64,000 nt of DNA from Cystobasidiopsis lactophilus (Eukaryota; Basidiomycota; Agaricostilbomycetes; Agaricostilbales; Chionosphaeraceae), in the NCBI GenBank assembly GCA_001599975.1, contig BCIO01000003.1, positions 806,001 to 870,000 of the forward strand, read 5' to 3'. The notes below the pieces were generated by a model. It saw nothing but the letters and a program-made list of their open reading frames with translations, was not told the DNA's origin and ran no database searches. The translations under genes were made by a program, and so were the position numbers. This document shows, in pieces, positions 9,995 to 22,119 of the stretch (position 1 is the stretch's first letter; the number at the start of each line of letters is the position of its first letter).

Positions 9995-12141
9995 ATGGCG
10001 ACCGCGACGTTCCCAGTCGCCCAGGTCACCCACGCTCTGCCGCCATCGCCGCCGTACACCGACTCAGACGACAAGCAGCTCCTCTCAGCCTACCCGTCGC
10101 CCAGGCTCGGCCACCTGCAGTCCCACGGCAGCTCCATCCAAAGGCGAGGGTCGACGGGAACGACAGCGGCTGGCATCAAGGCCCGCTCCTCGCCCTTTGC
10201 GCCCGCCCAGGCCATCTACACGCCCGCTTCCAGGCCGCTGTCTCCCTTGCACATGCCCAACGGCAACGGCGTGCACCACATTGGCCAGGACTCGCCCTTC
10301 GACGCCTCGGGCGGCCCAACGCTGTCCGCGCTCCTGCTCGATGGCTTCCAGCGCATCAAAGGGTCAACAGCAGGCACAGGCTTGGGGTCAGGGTTAGGAT
10401 CAGGCTTGACAGAGGCGTCGACGTCCTCGGCCAGGGCGTTGACCGGGCAGGAGGCGCGCAAGTCATTGATCCCATCCGCCGCCGCCTTTCGCTACGCTGG
10501 CCTCTGCGCGCTCTGGTACACCTCCTCCGCCCTCTCCTCCAACACGGGCAAATCCATCCTCGCCAAGTTCCGCTACCCGGTCACCTTGACCTTGATCCAG
10601 TTTGGCTTCGTCGCCGCCTACTGCCTGCTCTTCCTCGCCCTGCGCGAGTCCCTCTCCTACGCCGCTTCCCACCACAATCACCACCACTACCGGCCGTCCA
10701 TCAGCTCTCTGGGCCCACCGTCCAAGAACCTGATCGACAAGCTCGCCAAATGGGGCGTGCGCAGGCCATCAAAAGCCGCCTTGAACGGCACGTTGGTCAT
10801 GAGCTTCTTCCAGATTGCCGGCCACGTTTTCTCCTCCATGGCCATCGCCAGGGTGCCCGTCTCCACCGTGCACACCATCAAGGTATGCCCGGTTTTGACC
10901 AACTTCTGGGTGTAAAAACGCTAATCAAAACAAAATCTCGCGTTCGGATGCAAACAGGCCCTGTCGCCCTTGTTCACCGTGCTCTCCTACGCCCTCCTCT
11001 TCCGCGTCCGATACTCCTTCTCTACCTACATCTCTTTGATCCCCTTGACCCTCGGCGTCATGCTCGCCTGCTCCTTCGACCTCCGTGCCAACGGGGCCGG
11101 CCTGACCTGCGCTCTGGGCTCGACCGTCATCTTTGTCTCCCAAAACATCTACTCCAGTACGTTTTTGCTTTCTTTCGCTCTAGCACAAATAGAGACTCAT
11201 TTGGTTTTTCCAAACGCACAGAAAAGCTGCTGCCGAAAGAATCGTCGGAGCCGACCAACAGCCCGTCGATGCGGCAGAGCGTCTCGTCCAGCGGGACTTC
11301 CGGCGGCGGACACAACCACGGCAAGCTGGACAAGGTCAACCTGCTGCTCTACTCGTCCGGCATGGCCTTCCTGCTCATGATCCCAATTTGGATCTACACC
11401 GACCTGTCCGCCCAGCTCGCGCCCAAGCCTTTCGACCCCAACGCGGCCTCCGCCTCCGTTCTCCTGGGGCTCTTCCTCCTCAACGGTTCTGTCCACTTTG
11501 CCCAGTGCCTCTTGGCGTTCTCCATCCTCGCCCGCTCCTCTCCGGTGGCCTACTCCATCGCCTCCCTCATCAAGCGAGTGGCCGTCATCTGCATGGCCAT
11601 CGTCTGGTTTGGCCAGCAGATCAACTTCATCCAGGCCTTTGGCATGACCTGCACCTTTGGCGGGCTTTGGATGTACAACCGCGCCAAGTCGGACATTGAC
11701 AAGGGCGAGCGCAAGCGGGGCGCGTTCGAGAAGCGCACCTCGCTCTTGCTGCCCACGACGACGCTGGACGTGCGGATGATGCAGGACGGGATGACGCCGG
11801 AGCCGTCGCCTTCGACCACGCCTTTGCCGCCCAATCTGTCGCCGTACCACACCCCGGCCCGAGCGGGCACGCCACCCTCCTCGTTGCCCCTCAAGTTCAA
11901 GCCATCCGTCACGCCGCTAGGAAACAGCCAGCCAGCCTGGACGCCGCAGCAGCTAGAGCAGCGGCTGGACACGCACTACCACCCGCAAGACCAGGCCACC
12001 CGGAATCGGCTGCACCACCCGCCCTCTTCCTCAGCGGCCAGCGACGCACAGCCACCACCACTGCAGCCGCCGCCACCACCGCATGCCCATTCATCCGTTT
12101 CAATAGCGGCGCCGGACGCCGCATTCAACGGCGGGCGGTGA
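9995..12141 (+). CDS. SLY41-type triose-phosphate-transporter-family membrane protein
   Basis: Drug/metabolite transporter superfamily, TPT family. The nearest named relative I recognise is yeast Sly41 (ER/Golgi, suppressor of a vesicle-transport defect). Exons 9995-10882, 10958-11156 and 11222-12141; introns 75 and 65 bp. A disordered N-terminus of about 150 residues precedes several hydrophobic segments. Family motifs include TLIQFGFVAAYCLLFLALRE, the strongly conserved MAIARVPVSTVHTIKALSPL, and SPVAYSIASLIKRVAVICMA near the C-terminal end of the domain. A Pro/Ser/His-rich tail follows, ending FNGGR. A short GSGLGSGL repeat lies near residue 130. The substrate is not predictable; a nucleotide-sugar or phosphate-sugar role in the Golgi is inference. 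Confidence 0.9.
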
Positions 12142-12578
12142 CCTTGTCCTCCTCAAAACACGCCCTCTTTCAGCATCAGCATTCATCACCCTTCTGCCGG
12201 CCACCTCTTGTTCTAGACTTTTCTTCTTTACGCCCACACGCGCTCGCTCTCATTGCGGCCTCCTATTTCGGACTTTCCACTCACGACCCTCCTCTTCTGC
12301 AAGAGGCCTCCTTCTGGACACTACAAGGGACACAGCGGCGCTCATTTGGGCGGCTCCGGCGCCTACGCCCTTTTATTGTTTATAAGACCGCTGCCGCGCT
12401 GGAATCTTTAGAGACTCCAAATAAAAAAGACCGTTGTCGAAGGTTTTTGCCACCTCGGATTCTGACCTTTTGCTTTGGAGATGAGGGCTACACAAGTCTA
12501 AAGGTGTGCTTGCAATGATATGTGTGAGCATATACCTACAAGGAAAGGAAATGAAAGCCGTGCAGTCGACCAAGAATT
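12142..12578. other. Intergenic region between convergent genes
   Basis: About 440 bp between the 3' ends of the SLY41-like gene (plus) and the unknown gene at 12579-13878 (minus). Both 3' untranslated regions should lie here. An A/T-rich patch (ccaaataaaaaagac, near 12417) may be a polyadenylation context. No gene seen. Confidence 0.5.
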
Positions 12579-13878
12579 TCATCCGCTGTTGGTTCCAGGT
12601 TCCACCGCATAACGATACATCACTGGCAGAGCCGCGTTGGTTGCGTGCTGGTGCACGCCATGGAAAACCTCGTTGATCGCGACGCCCTCCCAAGTACCCT
12701 CATGAATGAGGCGGTGTACCTCCTGCATAATTTCCCGACCCCACTGGCTCTTGAGGCTCAGGAGAGTGGGAATCCAGGGTCCAGCTTTCGTATCTCTTCT
12801 CTGTTCAACACTGACGTCCAAAGCGCCAATAATGTAGAGAGCCGCAAGCTCTTGAACAAGCGACCGCCGCGCGATCGTCGTTTCCTCGTAGTTCGCTGCT
12901 GCCGTCCCGTGTCGGGAGATGCAATGTATCAGACAGGCGACCTCAACGCTGAACATTGTGGTGACGCAGAGCTCGGTTCTCTCTGATCACCGCCTTTTAG
13001 AGTCGTCTCTTGACACATTTGAGGAACGGACCTTTGAATACTTGTCCAAGGTCCTGGACACGTTTCGCAAGGTCCTTCATGGGTGCTGCCTTTCGGCCGC
13101 TTCGTTTCACGTTGGCGGAGTACTCTAGGAGTTTCTTGTATTCGTCCACCTTCGCCATAAGGTCCTCGTAGCAGCGCCAAAAGCGGTCGCGGCGGATCGC
13201 ATAGTCTTCATAGATCTCACTTGTGAAGTCGCGCTTGCGTGGGCCAGGACCAAGTGAGACAAAGTCACATCACTACAAATGTAGCCTCACCAGATTTTCG
13301 CAAGGGGCACTTCGGCCCTCTGACTTGGCTGTGAGAGCGCTCCGGATATACAGCCGCCAAAGGACACGGGCGTCGTCGAAGAAGCCTCCATAATTCAAGC
13401 CGTCAATATGTGTTGGCGAACCAGGACGCGGTGGGACGGCTTTAATCTCCTTCGGGACATCTTCAAACTCCCTCGGGTCGCAGTAGAGATGAATGAGAAC
13501 GTCGGCAAGAGGGTGTCCGTGGTGCAGGCGCTCGTCGGTCGTGATCGGTAATCCCGCAATGTCTACTTCTTGCGCCTTCCAACTGCACTCTCCATCAGGA
13601 AGGACAGCAGCTGCAGCGGAGAAACATGCTTACTTTGGAAGGAACAGGCTCGTTTCGAAGCATTTTTCGTAAAGCTGTTTGAAGAGTGGGACCGCAACAG
13701 CCAGGCACGGCAGCGTCCTGTGCGTTTGCAGGGAACAATATAGCTCCCCGGTTTTTGAAACTTGCTGAATGTTCTGAGACTGTAGTTTGCGCAGTTCGTT
13801 CAACTTCTTGTCAGCGTTATAGTACGCTGTTAAAAATCGGGCATTGCGAAAGGGTGTCTCCGTCACTTCCTCCGACAT
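12579..13878 (-). CDS. Protein of unknown function
   Basis: No family recognised. The start is the ATG at 13876-13878 (MSEEVTETPFRNARFLTAYY). I infer at least three introns: one beginning GTAAGC at about 13631 (after SLFLP), one near 13250-13300 (after CENL, resuming RDFTSEIYEDYAIRRDRFWR) and one of about 49 bp near 13000-13050 (after QVFK). The joined protein continues PLADVLIHLYCDPREFEDVP, HIDGLNYGGFFDDARVLWRL, VDEYKKLLEYSANVKRSGRK, MFSVEVACLIHCISRHGTAA and ends YRYAVEPGTNSG. It is a soluble, mixed alpha/beta-looking protein of about 400 residues with no signal peptide and no obvious metal-binding cluster. The frame stays open through all proposed exons, which supports a real gene. Confidence 0.6.
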
Positions 13879-14173
13879 GGCGGGGGCGGCTATTTGCGAA
13901 ACCAGGTCAGGATCAGAAGAGAGTATTGCCAGCGCAACGTGGACGAGACCGCCGACAGGAGGGTGCGAGAGTAGTTATTGAGGCGGTTCAAAGTCGCAGG
14001 GATTCGAGAAAGTGGGTTGAAGAGGTCCAAGAGGCGAATTGGCCTTTTTATACCTGAGTTTTCAAGGAGTCGCCTGACCCCTTCTTACAACACGTCCAGA
14101 CTGGCACTTCAACGTCCGCGGCATGGAACTCCGCGGCATGACCAGAGCACCAACTTCTGAAACGGAAACAGAG

Positions 14174-15146
14174 TCAGGTCTGAGTAGGAAGGTGCATTCC
14201 GAACCGTTTCGAGCCATTTTGAACATCCAAAATGGCAGTCATCGAATCAATGAATAACAAGCGGCGGCGAGCGACAAGATCATACAGTATTTCGACAAGC
14301 TGAAGGAGAATAGCTGTAACGTTAAGGCCTGCAGCAAGAGCTTGGAGAGGCCAATACGGAGCCAGCGCCGCGGGAATCTCGTTGAATCGGTCCAACCGTT
14401 TTCGCACGCCTAGTGACCCAATACAGAGGCTCAGGAGAGATAACGCAAAGCAAAGGAGGGCGCGTGAGCTCTGCCACGATTGGAACACTAGCAACTTCCC
14501 AAAGCGACCTCGTTCGCAAAGCGCCTAGCAATGATGGCGGCTCCGGCAGTGAGCAGCAAGGGGCACACGAAACCAGTCACATCACAAGAGAACAGTGCCA
14601 GCAAGGCAAGACCAAGTTGAAGCTCATGTTCCAGGCGCGTCGAACCCAGCGAGCTTAATGAGAGGGACAGGGGGGGCGCCAGCCAGGCAGCGTCAAAACA
14701 AAAACATCCCAGGCTGAGCAACAGCCACTCGCCCTAGCACCGCCTGCAAGCAGTCTAGACACAGAGACAGTCAGCGACAAAGCGACTCGGCAAAACGGCA
14801 CGCCGTCGAAGCGGAAGTTGGCGAGGGTCAGAATTTTCAAGTGCATCCAGCACTTGGTCCGCGTCGACCTCGCCGCCCCAATATATGAACAGTCTTGATC
14901 CTTCTATATCTGACACCGTGGGGGGAGCCCACCTACCTGAACTGTGAGTCCTGCTTGGGCGGCGCAAAATGGCCTGCCACCCATTGGACGGATGCTGAAG
15001 GGCCCGCGCGCGCAGAAATACACTGGCAGCGCCCAGCGGCTTCGTAAAAGGCCAAGCAAGCGCGAAGCAGCCTCCTTGAGGCCCTCCAACGTCCCATCCG
15101 TCTTCCGCGAAGAGGCTTCTGCAGCCCATCTTTCGCCTTCCGTCAT
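14174..15146 (-). CDS. Possible multi-pass membrane protein (doubtful)
   Basis: Several minus-strand open stretches here are rich in hydrophobic segments: CRVALSLTVSVSRLLAGG (about 14750), LGLALLALFSCDVTGFVCPL (about 14600), LLCFALSLLSLCIGSLGVRK and LQALAAGLNVTAILLQLVEI (14200-14450). A possible start is the ATG at 15144-15146 (MTEGERWAAEASSRKTDGTL). I could not find a convincing splice path joining them. It could be a small intron-rich membrane protein or a decaying one. The region also holds the upstream side of the gene starting at 15218, so part of it is promoter. Confidence 0.3.
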
Positions 15147-15217
15147 ACAAATTTTCCGATAATAGCCAGCCAGCATAGCATGGTCACACCTCCTGGCATC
15201 CTCAACAGCGCGATATA

Positions 15218-17490
15218 ATGGTCTCCATCCTCAAGACTAGCTTGCCGCACCTCTCGTTGACTCGAGCGGCAACACCAACCCCTGTGGTCGGTTCGCTCGA
15301 CGCCGACGCTCCGAACGACCACGGCCTACCCCTGGATCCTACCAGATCCTCGAGCTCTGGCCTTGCTTCCCTTGCCAAGCGGTCCATGTCCGCTTCCGGT
15401 CTTTCGCGCCGGTCCACCCAGCAAGAGAAGGTCGCCGCCGATAACTCCGTCCGCGCAAAGTCGCAGACGCCGGTCGACCGCAAGGCCACCTCTCTATCCA
15501 TGTCGGCTTCTGCAGCAGCCCCCGCGGCAGCTCCTGCAGCGACCAACGGCAGGAACATTATGAACCTCCTGCACTCTCGCTCCTCCACCCCGGTGCCCTC
15601 CCCAGCCCCTTCTCCAGCTCTGCCTGTTACGCCCACCATTCCATCGCAAGTGGAGGCGTCTTACATCAGCAAGGTGTCTGTCAAGTTGCACGAGGTGCGT
15701 CCTTACCTCTTTCAGACATGCACCGCCCAGGAACGTTTTGACTCACGCCCGGGTTGGCAACAGATGGTGAACCGCATTTTCCCAGCTATTGGCAGTGCGG
15801 ATGCTGTGGGCGGCGTGGTCTACAAGGGCCGCTGCTCCTCGCGCCCCGACAGGGCCAAGGACCTGGGAGAGCTCATCCTTCAGTGGGTTCATTACTCTTC
15901 CCGATTCAAGCCCTCGAGACTGAGGTTCTTGCTTGTGATCACAGCGAAATTGGACAAGCCGCGACGAACGACCCTTATTTATTGCGCACTCTGCTTAGAT
16001 CGGCCGTCTCCCGCACTTTTTCCATCTTCCTCACCCGCATCGAGGCTCTCTTGACCCTTTGCACACCGCCGGATGCGACTGCCCACCCCTTTATTCCCAA
16101 GACTGTCAAGGACCTCCAGCCCATCGCCCAGCCCTTGCACAAGCGCTTCGAGTTCGACATTGTCCGGACAGCGTGGGAGCTCCGCACGGCTTTGGACGCC
16201 GCCTGTGCGCCGGTCAACACGCCAGCCTATGTGATCGACACCCTGCAGTCTTGGGTGGCCAAGTTGGACGTCATCGTTGGCCGCATCATGACCCCTTTCT
16301 TGGCCGACATCAAGAAAGACATGGCCAATGTTGTCGGCCGCGCTCGCAGCCCTTTGAACCGCGTGCCGTCCGGCCAATCGGTCACTGCTGCTAAAACGGC
16401 TGTGGTGCCGCCGCCCGAAGTGGCCAACAGCCCCGCCTACTTGCAAGAGCTGGGCCTGCAGCTCGACGCCACCAAGCGCTTCTTGGTCTCAGTCCTCAAC
16501 TGCGGCGGCGCGGCGGACCGGTGGATCGTCGCTTTGGCTACCCACGTCACCTGGAAGGGAATGCTGGCGTATGCAGCGCGCCCTTGCCCGGCGGACGAAA
16601 GCTCAGCGGCCGGCAACTCGGTTCTGCCCAAGATGATGCGCAAGACGACGCTCGGCCTCAAGTCGGGCAAGCGCTCGCCTTCGCCTCCGCCCACTCGCAA
16701 CGGCGCAGGCAGCCAGCAACAGAAGCTTATCGACGAGGTCACGGCTTTCCGGACCCTGCTCATCCATTTCACCGCCGAAATTCTAAAGTCCCCGCTGGAC
16801 ATCCACACCCCCGCCGAAGCGGAGGCCATGGCCAAGGCCGACACCGTGCAGGCCCTGTGCGACGTGTTCGACCTGCTGCCCGAGCTGGACGCCGACGAGG
16901 AGGACATGACCCTGACCCAAGAGGCCATGCACGAGGCGCTCCTGGCCCTTTCTTCCTTCGAGCTGGTGGTCCGCTGCTTGAAGTGGCCGGAAGAGCTGAA
17001 GCTGGCGTTCCTCTACGACGACGAGGATTCGGATTCAACCTCGTCGGATGGCGACGGCGACGGCTCGCTCAAGCCCATGACGCCCTCCGCCGTCTTCAAC
17101 CTCATCGGCCCCTCCTCTCCCGCTACCCGGGTGGCCGCCATCAAGCAAAAGCCCGCGCCGGCCCCTTTGGTGCCCGTCAAGCTGCCTTGCCAAGCTCTCG
17201 ACCGGGCTCTAGACACCCTGCCGCCCTTGATCTCCTTCCACCTCTTGGTCTCCCGCTTGCCTACGGCCCGCAACCACTCGTTCCGGATGCCGCACGAGGT
17301 GTGGAACCTGCCCAACGGCTGGGAGGACTACACCAGCCAGCTGACCGGCTTTGCGACCGGCGAGTCCTTTGCCGAGGAGGTCGGCTGGCAGATCGTGTCC
17401 GAGCTGGACCGCTTGAAGAACGAGCGGGGCCCAGAGGACGTGTGGGAGGATGTGCTGAGGTGCGCCGTGCGGGCCGAAGTCGGGTTGTGA
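15218..17490 (+). CDS. Conserved fungal protein of unknown function
   Basis: Not recognised as a named family. Exons 15218-15694, 15764-15882 and 15945-17490, with introns 69 and 62 bp. The first intron has no frame consequence because 69 is a multiple of three, so the unspliced frame also stays open across it. Splicing the second joins GELIL to HEIGQAATNDPYLLRTLLRS. The N-terminus of about 140 residues is Ser/Pro/Ala-rich and probably disordered. The rest is helical: ALLTLCTPPDATAHPFIPKT, FEFDIVRTAWELRTALDAAC, AYLQELGLQLDATKRFLVSV, and a C-terminal part RMPHEVWNLPNGWEDYTSQL before EEVGWQIVSELDRL. No membrane segment. A scaffold or adaptor role would be guesswork. Confidence 0.75.
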
Positions 17491-17597
17491 TGTGCCCGCA
17501 TTCCCTCTTCTCTTCCCCCAGTCTGTTCCAGTCTGTTCATCCTCGTTTCGCTGCCCACCACACGTAGATTTCCAATTATGCAATATTTCCAGATCTA

Positions 17598-18094
17598 TCA
17601 CTTTGGCGCGGATTTGTTGTGATTGGCCCCTCGCCGGTTCGCGAAGCCAGGCTTGCCGTCTGCAGAAGGCGGCTGCGGACTCCGAGAGACGGTAACCTTT
17701 GGCTCGTCGGGGCTCTCCTTGCCAAAGATGCGCTCGCGCGCCTGCTTGTACTCGAGCTGGCGCTGCTCGAGCGTCCGCTCGCCGTTCTTGTTGGACGAGT
17801 TAGAGTTGTTAGACCGGTTGGATGAGGCCGAGTCGGGACGCTTGAGGATGGTGAGCTGCGGGCCTGGTGGGGCGACGGCGGGCTGGATGATGCTGTAAGT
17901 GGTCGACGGCGATGGCACCGGCGATGGCAAGCGCGGCGCCGGATGGGCTGGAGGAGGCGAGATCAAGATTTGGTCTTCTTCGTCCCCATAGCTCTGCTTC
18001 CCTGCCTTGAATCCTTGCCACTTCACGTTGACTGGAGGAGTCTCACATCTTCCCAGTCGTCGACTGGAGCAGCGGCCTTCTTGCTGCTCGCCAT
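17598..18094 (-). CDS. SUZ-domain RNA-binding protein, SZRD1-like
   Basis: Small protein with the SUZ motif: LTILKRPDS followed, after a Ser/Asn linker, by TLEQRQLEYKQARERIFGKE, with a basic C-terminus ending RRGANHNKSAPK that resembles the SUZ-C element. Order and size match animal SZRD1, a small SUZ protein implicated in RNA binding. The start is the ATG at 18092-18094 (MASSKKAAAPVDDWED, with the acidic-tryptophan N-terminus seen in the family). An intron of about 41 bp starting GTGAGA then joins to GKQSYGDEEDQIL; its 3' end is not certain. The gene is convergent with the unknown gene that ends at 17490, 107 bp away. Confidence 0.78.
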
Positions 18095-18631
18095 GCGCGG
18101 CCTGGAATCAAAACTGGCTGCTGTTGGTGAAGAGGCGCATGAACTCGGATTGCTCGTCGGCTGGCGGCCTACCAGTAGTGGCTCTTCTGTTTTGTTTTGC
18201 TTTGACCTTAGTGGTCGAGTTGCTTGGTGTCACAGAGAACTCGAGAGGAGCGCCCGAACGCCACTCGATTCTGTCTCCCATTTCCCGGGCTACCCTTGCT
18301 GCAATAGCGGACCCAACGTGCCTCATCCGTCTCTTAAAAGAAGAGAAACGGATTCCATTCCGATGTCTTTCCCGACACGAATACAAGGCCCGCGTCCAGA
18401 AACCGTCCTCGGTACAGAATCCAACGACATTCTGTTTCGGCCTGAGGTCTTGCAATTGTTGGTTGACGCTGGTTTGTCAAGGCCTCGTCCAGTATACTGA
18501 TCATCGAGCCTCGGTCATTGCTTCCGGCCCTATCAGGACAGCCCCAGAGTCGGTGCTTGGACTGGATTGCTTGAGCTTCGGACGTTGTGGCGTCTGCACT
18601 CTAATCTAACGCAACCACACTCCCCTAGCTT
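18095..18631. promoter_or_regulatory. Divergent region between SZRD1-like and sugar-transferase genes
   Basis: 537 bp containing the SZRD1-like promoter and the 5' end of the downstream gene. The first coding exon of that gene probably lies here, because its main frame has no ATG before the conserved part and an acceptor (CCCCTAG) sits just before 18629. Two overlapping plus-strand frames cross the region, but I could not select one. Confidence 0.4.
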
Positions 18632-20626
18632 TTGAACGAGGCTCCTCTACTATCTCTGTACACACAACTTCAAGTCGAGTGCACCTCGAATGGGGGGCCC
18701 AACAGTCCGAATGGCGACTTTCATGGTAGGCCCGACCTTTGCATTTGGTCTTACCTCAAGCTCATCTCGACACCCGGGGGGAAGGCGGAGCTTAAGGACG
18801 GCCTTTTCTCAACGCCTGTACTCCCTGATGCCAGTTCGCCGGGCACGACTAGTACCAACAAAGACCAGCACCTTCCCGATGCCTCGGAGACGGAGCTTAC
18901 GACTCCAAATCCTTCCTCACGGCTGCAGACTCCCCTTGGAATAGTCATTCTCCTATTTTTGGGCTCTGTCTGCGTGCTGCAGGTTTTGCTGGAAGATGGC
19001 CGAGGACTGGCTGAGCTTTTTTTGGGCTACACCCCTCCTCCCGTCGACTTGCCGACCTACCTTAGATACCACGGCATTTCACCAAAACATGACCTCTTTG
19101 TGACCTTCGCCGACCACGATTACACGGCATCCATTCGCAACACGCAACACGTCTTTCGATCTAACAATCGCAACGCCAGGCTTTTGACCATTTGCCTGGA
19201 CCAAAAGTGCATGCAAGAGCTCGATGGATCTGGATGTCTGGTATACTCCGGGCAGCGTCTGTTCGAAGCTGCCGGTGGTGATTCTGATCTGGCAGGGGAT
19301 AAGATGAAGCTGGTGGCGTGGCTCAAGGTTCGCGTTCGCCTCCCTTTCCATTTCCTTCGCTCATCGTATGACCAGTTTAAAACTATATCGATCATATTAC
19401 AACATGGCTACTACACCGTTTTCATGGACGGTGAGAGCGTTTGGCCACAACGACATGCGCTTCCTCTCAACTGCAGTTGGGGGCAGCGGACGTCTATTTT
19501 CACCCTACAAGGGATCCCATGCAGGGTCTTCGACCCCGGAATGAGCACTGGGACATCGTAGGCCCATGCCTGCCATCCTGCGACCGTCTTTTTGACCCAC
19601 TCACCCAGCAATATCAAACTGACAACGAGTTCAACAAGCACATCAACATTGGTTTCATGCTGGTCGCCCCGTGAGTGCTTGCACTGTCGCTGGATCAGCC
19701 CAGCGGAGCCTCATCCCACGCCTTCACCAGAACGTACGCCTCAATTCAATTCTTTGCGAGCTGCCGCGACGAGTGGCGCGCTACCGGCGATTGGGATCAA
19801 AAGGTTGTTCAGCGAATGTAAGTCCGGATATTTTGCCTCGCAGGTGGTTGTTGAAGCCAGCCACAGCCTGGAGGGGAACGTAATGCTGGATTTCATGGAC
19901 CCGAACAAATTGAAGACCTTGGTGCTTCCCACCCCGCACTGGAATAACTTCATGATGCACCGTTTCTACAAAGCACTTGGAGATGAAGCCGCTGTATCTG
20001 TAAGTCTATGGCTAATCGGTCCCCTCTAAGCCCTTCCTTACATTTCCGGCCAGCGGTTTGCCGACCTCAGCAACATTATACACTTCACTTGTGTGGACAA
20101 CGTCTCTCTGCGCGTCTATTTTGCGAAGTACTTTCGCTTCTGGAGCGACTATGATGGCCACTATTCGCGCCCGCCTCGCATGCTCGCGCCCAAGTTCACC
20201 CAACCTGCCACGCGAGCAAGCTTGGAAGCGGAAATGCTGTTCTGGATGGATTTAGCCGAGCAGTCTGAGCGAATGCTGTTGCTGCCAGAGTCTGTGGAAG
20301 TTGAGGGGCTGGGCCATCAAGCGCCGCCTTTCCTTTGGCGGATGGCACACATTGAAGATCGGATCATCGAGCCCAACTACCTCTCCACCCGCCGCTGGAT
20401 GGGCTACTCGGACATCTCGGACACTCTGTTCACGCTTGGCGGCGACAATGACGGCGAACGCTTACTCAAAGAAACGCGGCTTCTGGCCTCGGCTCTATCA
20501 CCACCTGCAATCCCATCGCCGGGGCACTCGGATGGGCTGCTGTGCGCCGCTGACTCCCCTGGGCTCCGACTGTCCGAGTCGTGGAATCGCATAGAAATGT
20601 GGGCTTGCAAAAGGCTATGTTCATAG
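18632..20626 (+). CDS. Nucleotide-diphospho-sugar transferase family protein (membrane type II)
   Basis: Resembles the nucleotide-diphospho-sugar transferase domain of GT77-like enzymes. One N-terminal membrane segment (LGIVILLFLGSVCVLQVLL), then LFVTFADHDYTASIRN, LLTICLDQKC, VAWLKFKTISIILQHGYYTV and the metal-binding motif MDADVYFHP (DxD), followed by NIGFMLVAPTYASIQFF. Introns: 19328-19375, 19431-19486, 19671-19730, 19818-19866 and 20000-20053. The DxD codons are assembled across intron 19431-19486. The 5' end is unresolved: 18632 is where the good frame becomes readable, and it starts with a non-ATG codon, so an upstream exon is missing here. Probably a Golgi glycosyltransferase; donor and acceptor unknown. 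Confidence 0.75.
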
Positions 20627-20683
20627 AGCAACCTTGAGCATGTGCATGGCAAAATGTACGCATTGCAATGTCTATCAAAGTCT

Positions 20684-22119
20684 CTAGTGAAGATGAAGAG
20701 GGCTGTGAGTCTCCTCGAGGTGGTTGACGTGAAAATGTATATCTCTGGCCTTGCAGCGCTCTCGAAGTTTCTTGACCGCCACCGCCCGCTTGCGGATCTG
20801 GAGCACGCCAAGGCTGAGCGAGCCGAGCTTGGGCACGACTTGGTCGTCCTCCAAAGCGACGGCGACGTCCTCTGCAAAGTTTTTGAGCTCAGGCGCCGTC
20901 TTGAAGACCTGCGACAAGTAATGAGTTGGAGTTGCCAACAACAAGCAGAGGCTGGTGACGCACAATTTGGAGGCAGAACAAAGGCGCAGAGTTGGCAGCC
21001 AGCTCTTTGAACATGGCGGCAAGCTCGTCGCCAGGGAAGGGCGAGCGAAGATGTATGCCCTCCAGCGCGGTGAAATGGTGGACCGGTGCAAGGGCATGAA
21101 CCGAATCCTCGTCGAAGAAGCGATCGTACATGGAAAGAAAGCCGACTTGCAAGAAGCGGAGGGTCGTAGGGCAACAGCTCTTTAAGATTCGGGCGAGGAT
21201 TTCGGGCGAGTCGACGTCGTACACCTCAAGTTGCTGGAGGGCGGGAAACGAGGCACGGGAGTTGCTGGTGAAAGACACCCGGAAAAGAGTCAGGTTGGTG
21301 AGCGAAGCTGGAAAGTCGATGTCAGCGTCGAAGGTGATCTCGCGCAGGCGCATGGTGGTGATTTGCGGAAAGGAGGATAAGATGTCCCACCGCGGGTCGA
21401 GCTGAAAGGGGTTGGTAAGAATGTGGATGGCGGCCACGGGAAGAGCTTGAAGCCTCTTCAAGGTGCTGAAAGCGACGTCCGCCCCGCCTTCCTCCATAAG
21501 CAGCCCGAGATGGACCTCTTTCAAAGACGGGCAGCTCTTGATCAAGGCCTCGGCTCGCAAGAGATCTCTCTTGACCGTCTTGCTGGAGAAGTCGACGAGG
21601 ACGTGGAAGGCCTTGATGAAGGACGTTGGCTGCAGAGGCGATTGCTCGAGCCAGTCAAGTCTCGCCGTGTCCTGACGCTCGGACTTGGTGAGGCGGGTGC
21701 CAGTCAAAGGGTCGGTGAAGATTAATGCCGATTCGACCTGTGGTAAGAAATCGAGGTTCAGCGCGTTGAACAGAGTCGGGATTGCACTTACGCGGGAGAA
21801 CACGATTGGCAAAACACATCTGGGAAAAGGGAGATTTGCTCAGCGTTCGATCTCTACGACATTAGAAACTGCCCGCAGCTGCTCACCTGTAAAAGCGCTT
21901 CGAGACCAAGGCTATGTTCATCCAGTAGTCCTTCCGCTCGGTGTTGGCCAAATAGTCCAAGTGCGTCCAGTCGTGCGGCCAAATGAATTGCTCTCCGGAG
22001 TTTGTGCGCAGCAGCTCGTCGCAGATTGCCAGGAGAAGCTCGTCAGGAAGGTCGTTGATTCCCAACGCGGACTCATTGCCGGGGGAAATATTGACTCCTG
22101 AGGAAGACCTGCTGTTCAT
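20684..22119 (-). CDS. F-box protein with LRR-like repeats
   Basis: N-terminal F-box (INDLPDELLLAICDELL ... ALVSKRFYR), which in the family docks to Skp1 in an SCF ubiquitin ligase. It is followed by leucine-rich-repeat-like strands: CPSLKEVHLGLLMEEGG, SFPQITTMRLREITFDADID, PASLTNLTLFRVSF, PALQQLEVYDVDSPEILARI. Exons 21887-22119, 21792-21819, 20964-21737 and 20684-20908; introns 67, 54 and 55 bp, one flanking a 28-nt exon. The C-terminal exon is basic (IRKRAVAVKKLRERCKARDI). Chosen start MNSRSSSG at 22119; the open frame extends upstream without another ATG. Divergent from mS29 with only 159 bp between start codons. The substrate is unknown. Confidence 0.82.

Noticed and set aside
10380-10415. 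Possible tandem repeat or CRISPR-like array
   Set aside because: Only a short Gly/Ser/Leu-coding repeat inside the SLY41-like gene; no regular repeat-spacer structure, and not expected in a fungus.
14174-15150. ABC-transporter or BRCT-containing gene
   Set aside because: Hydrophobic stretches and one vaguely BRCT-like phrase were seen, but no joinable exons or nucleotide-binding motif; left as a doubtful membrane protein only.
18108-18609. Open frames on both strands upstream of the sugar-transferase gene
   Set aside because: Overlapping on opposite strands and without recognisable sequence; probably promoter and unresolved 5' exon of the plus-strand gene.
20404-21174. 256-codon minus-strand frame
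   Set aside because: It overlaps the F-box gene in a different frame and the end of the sugar-transferase gene antisense; Ser/Arg-rich composition typical of an out-of-frame reading.
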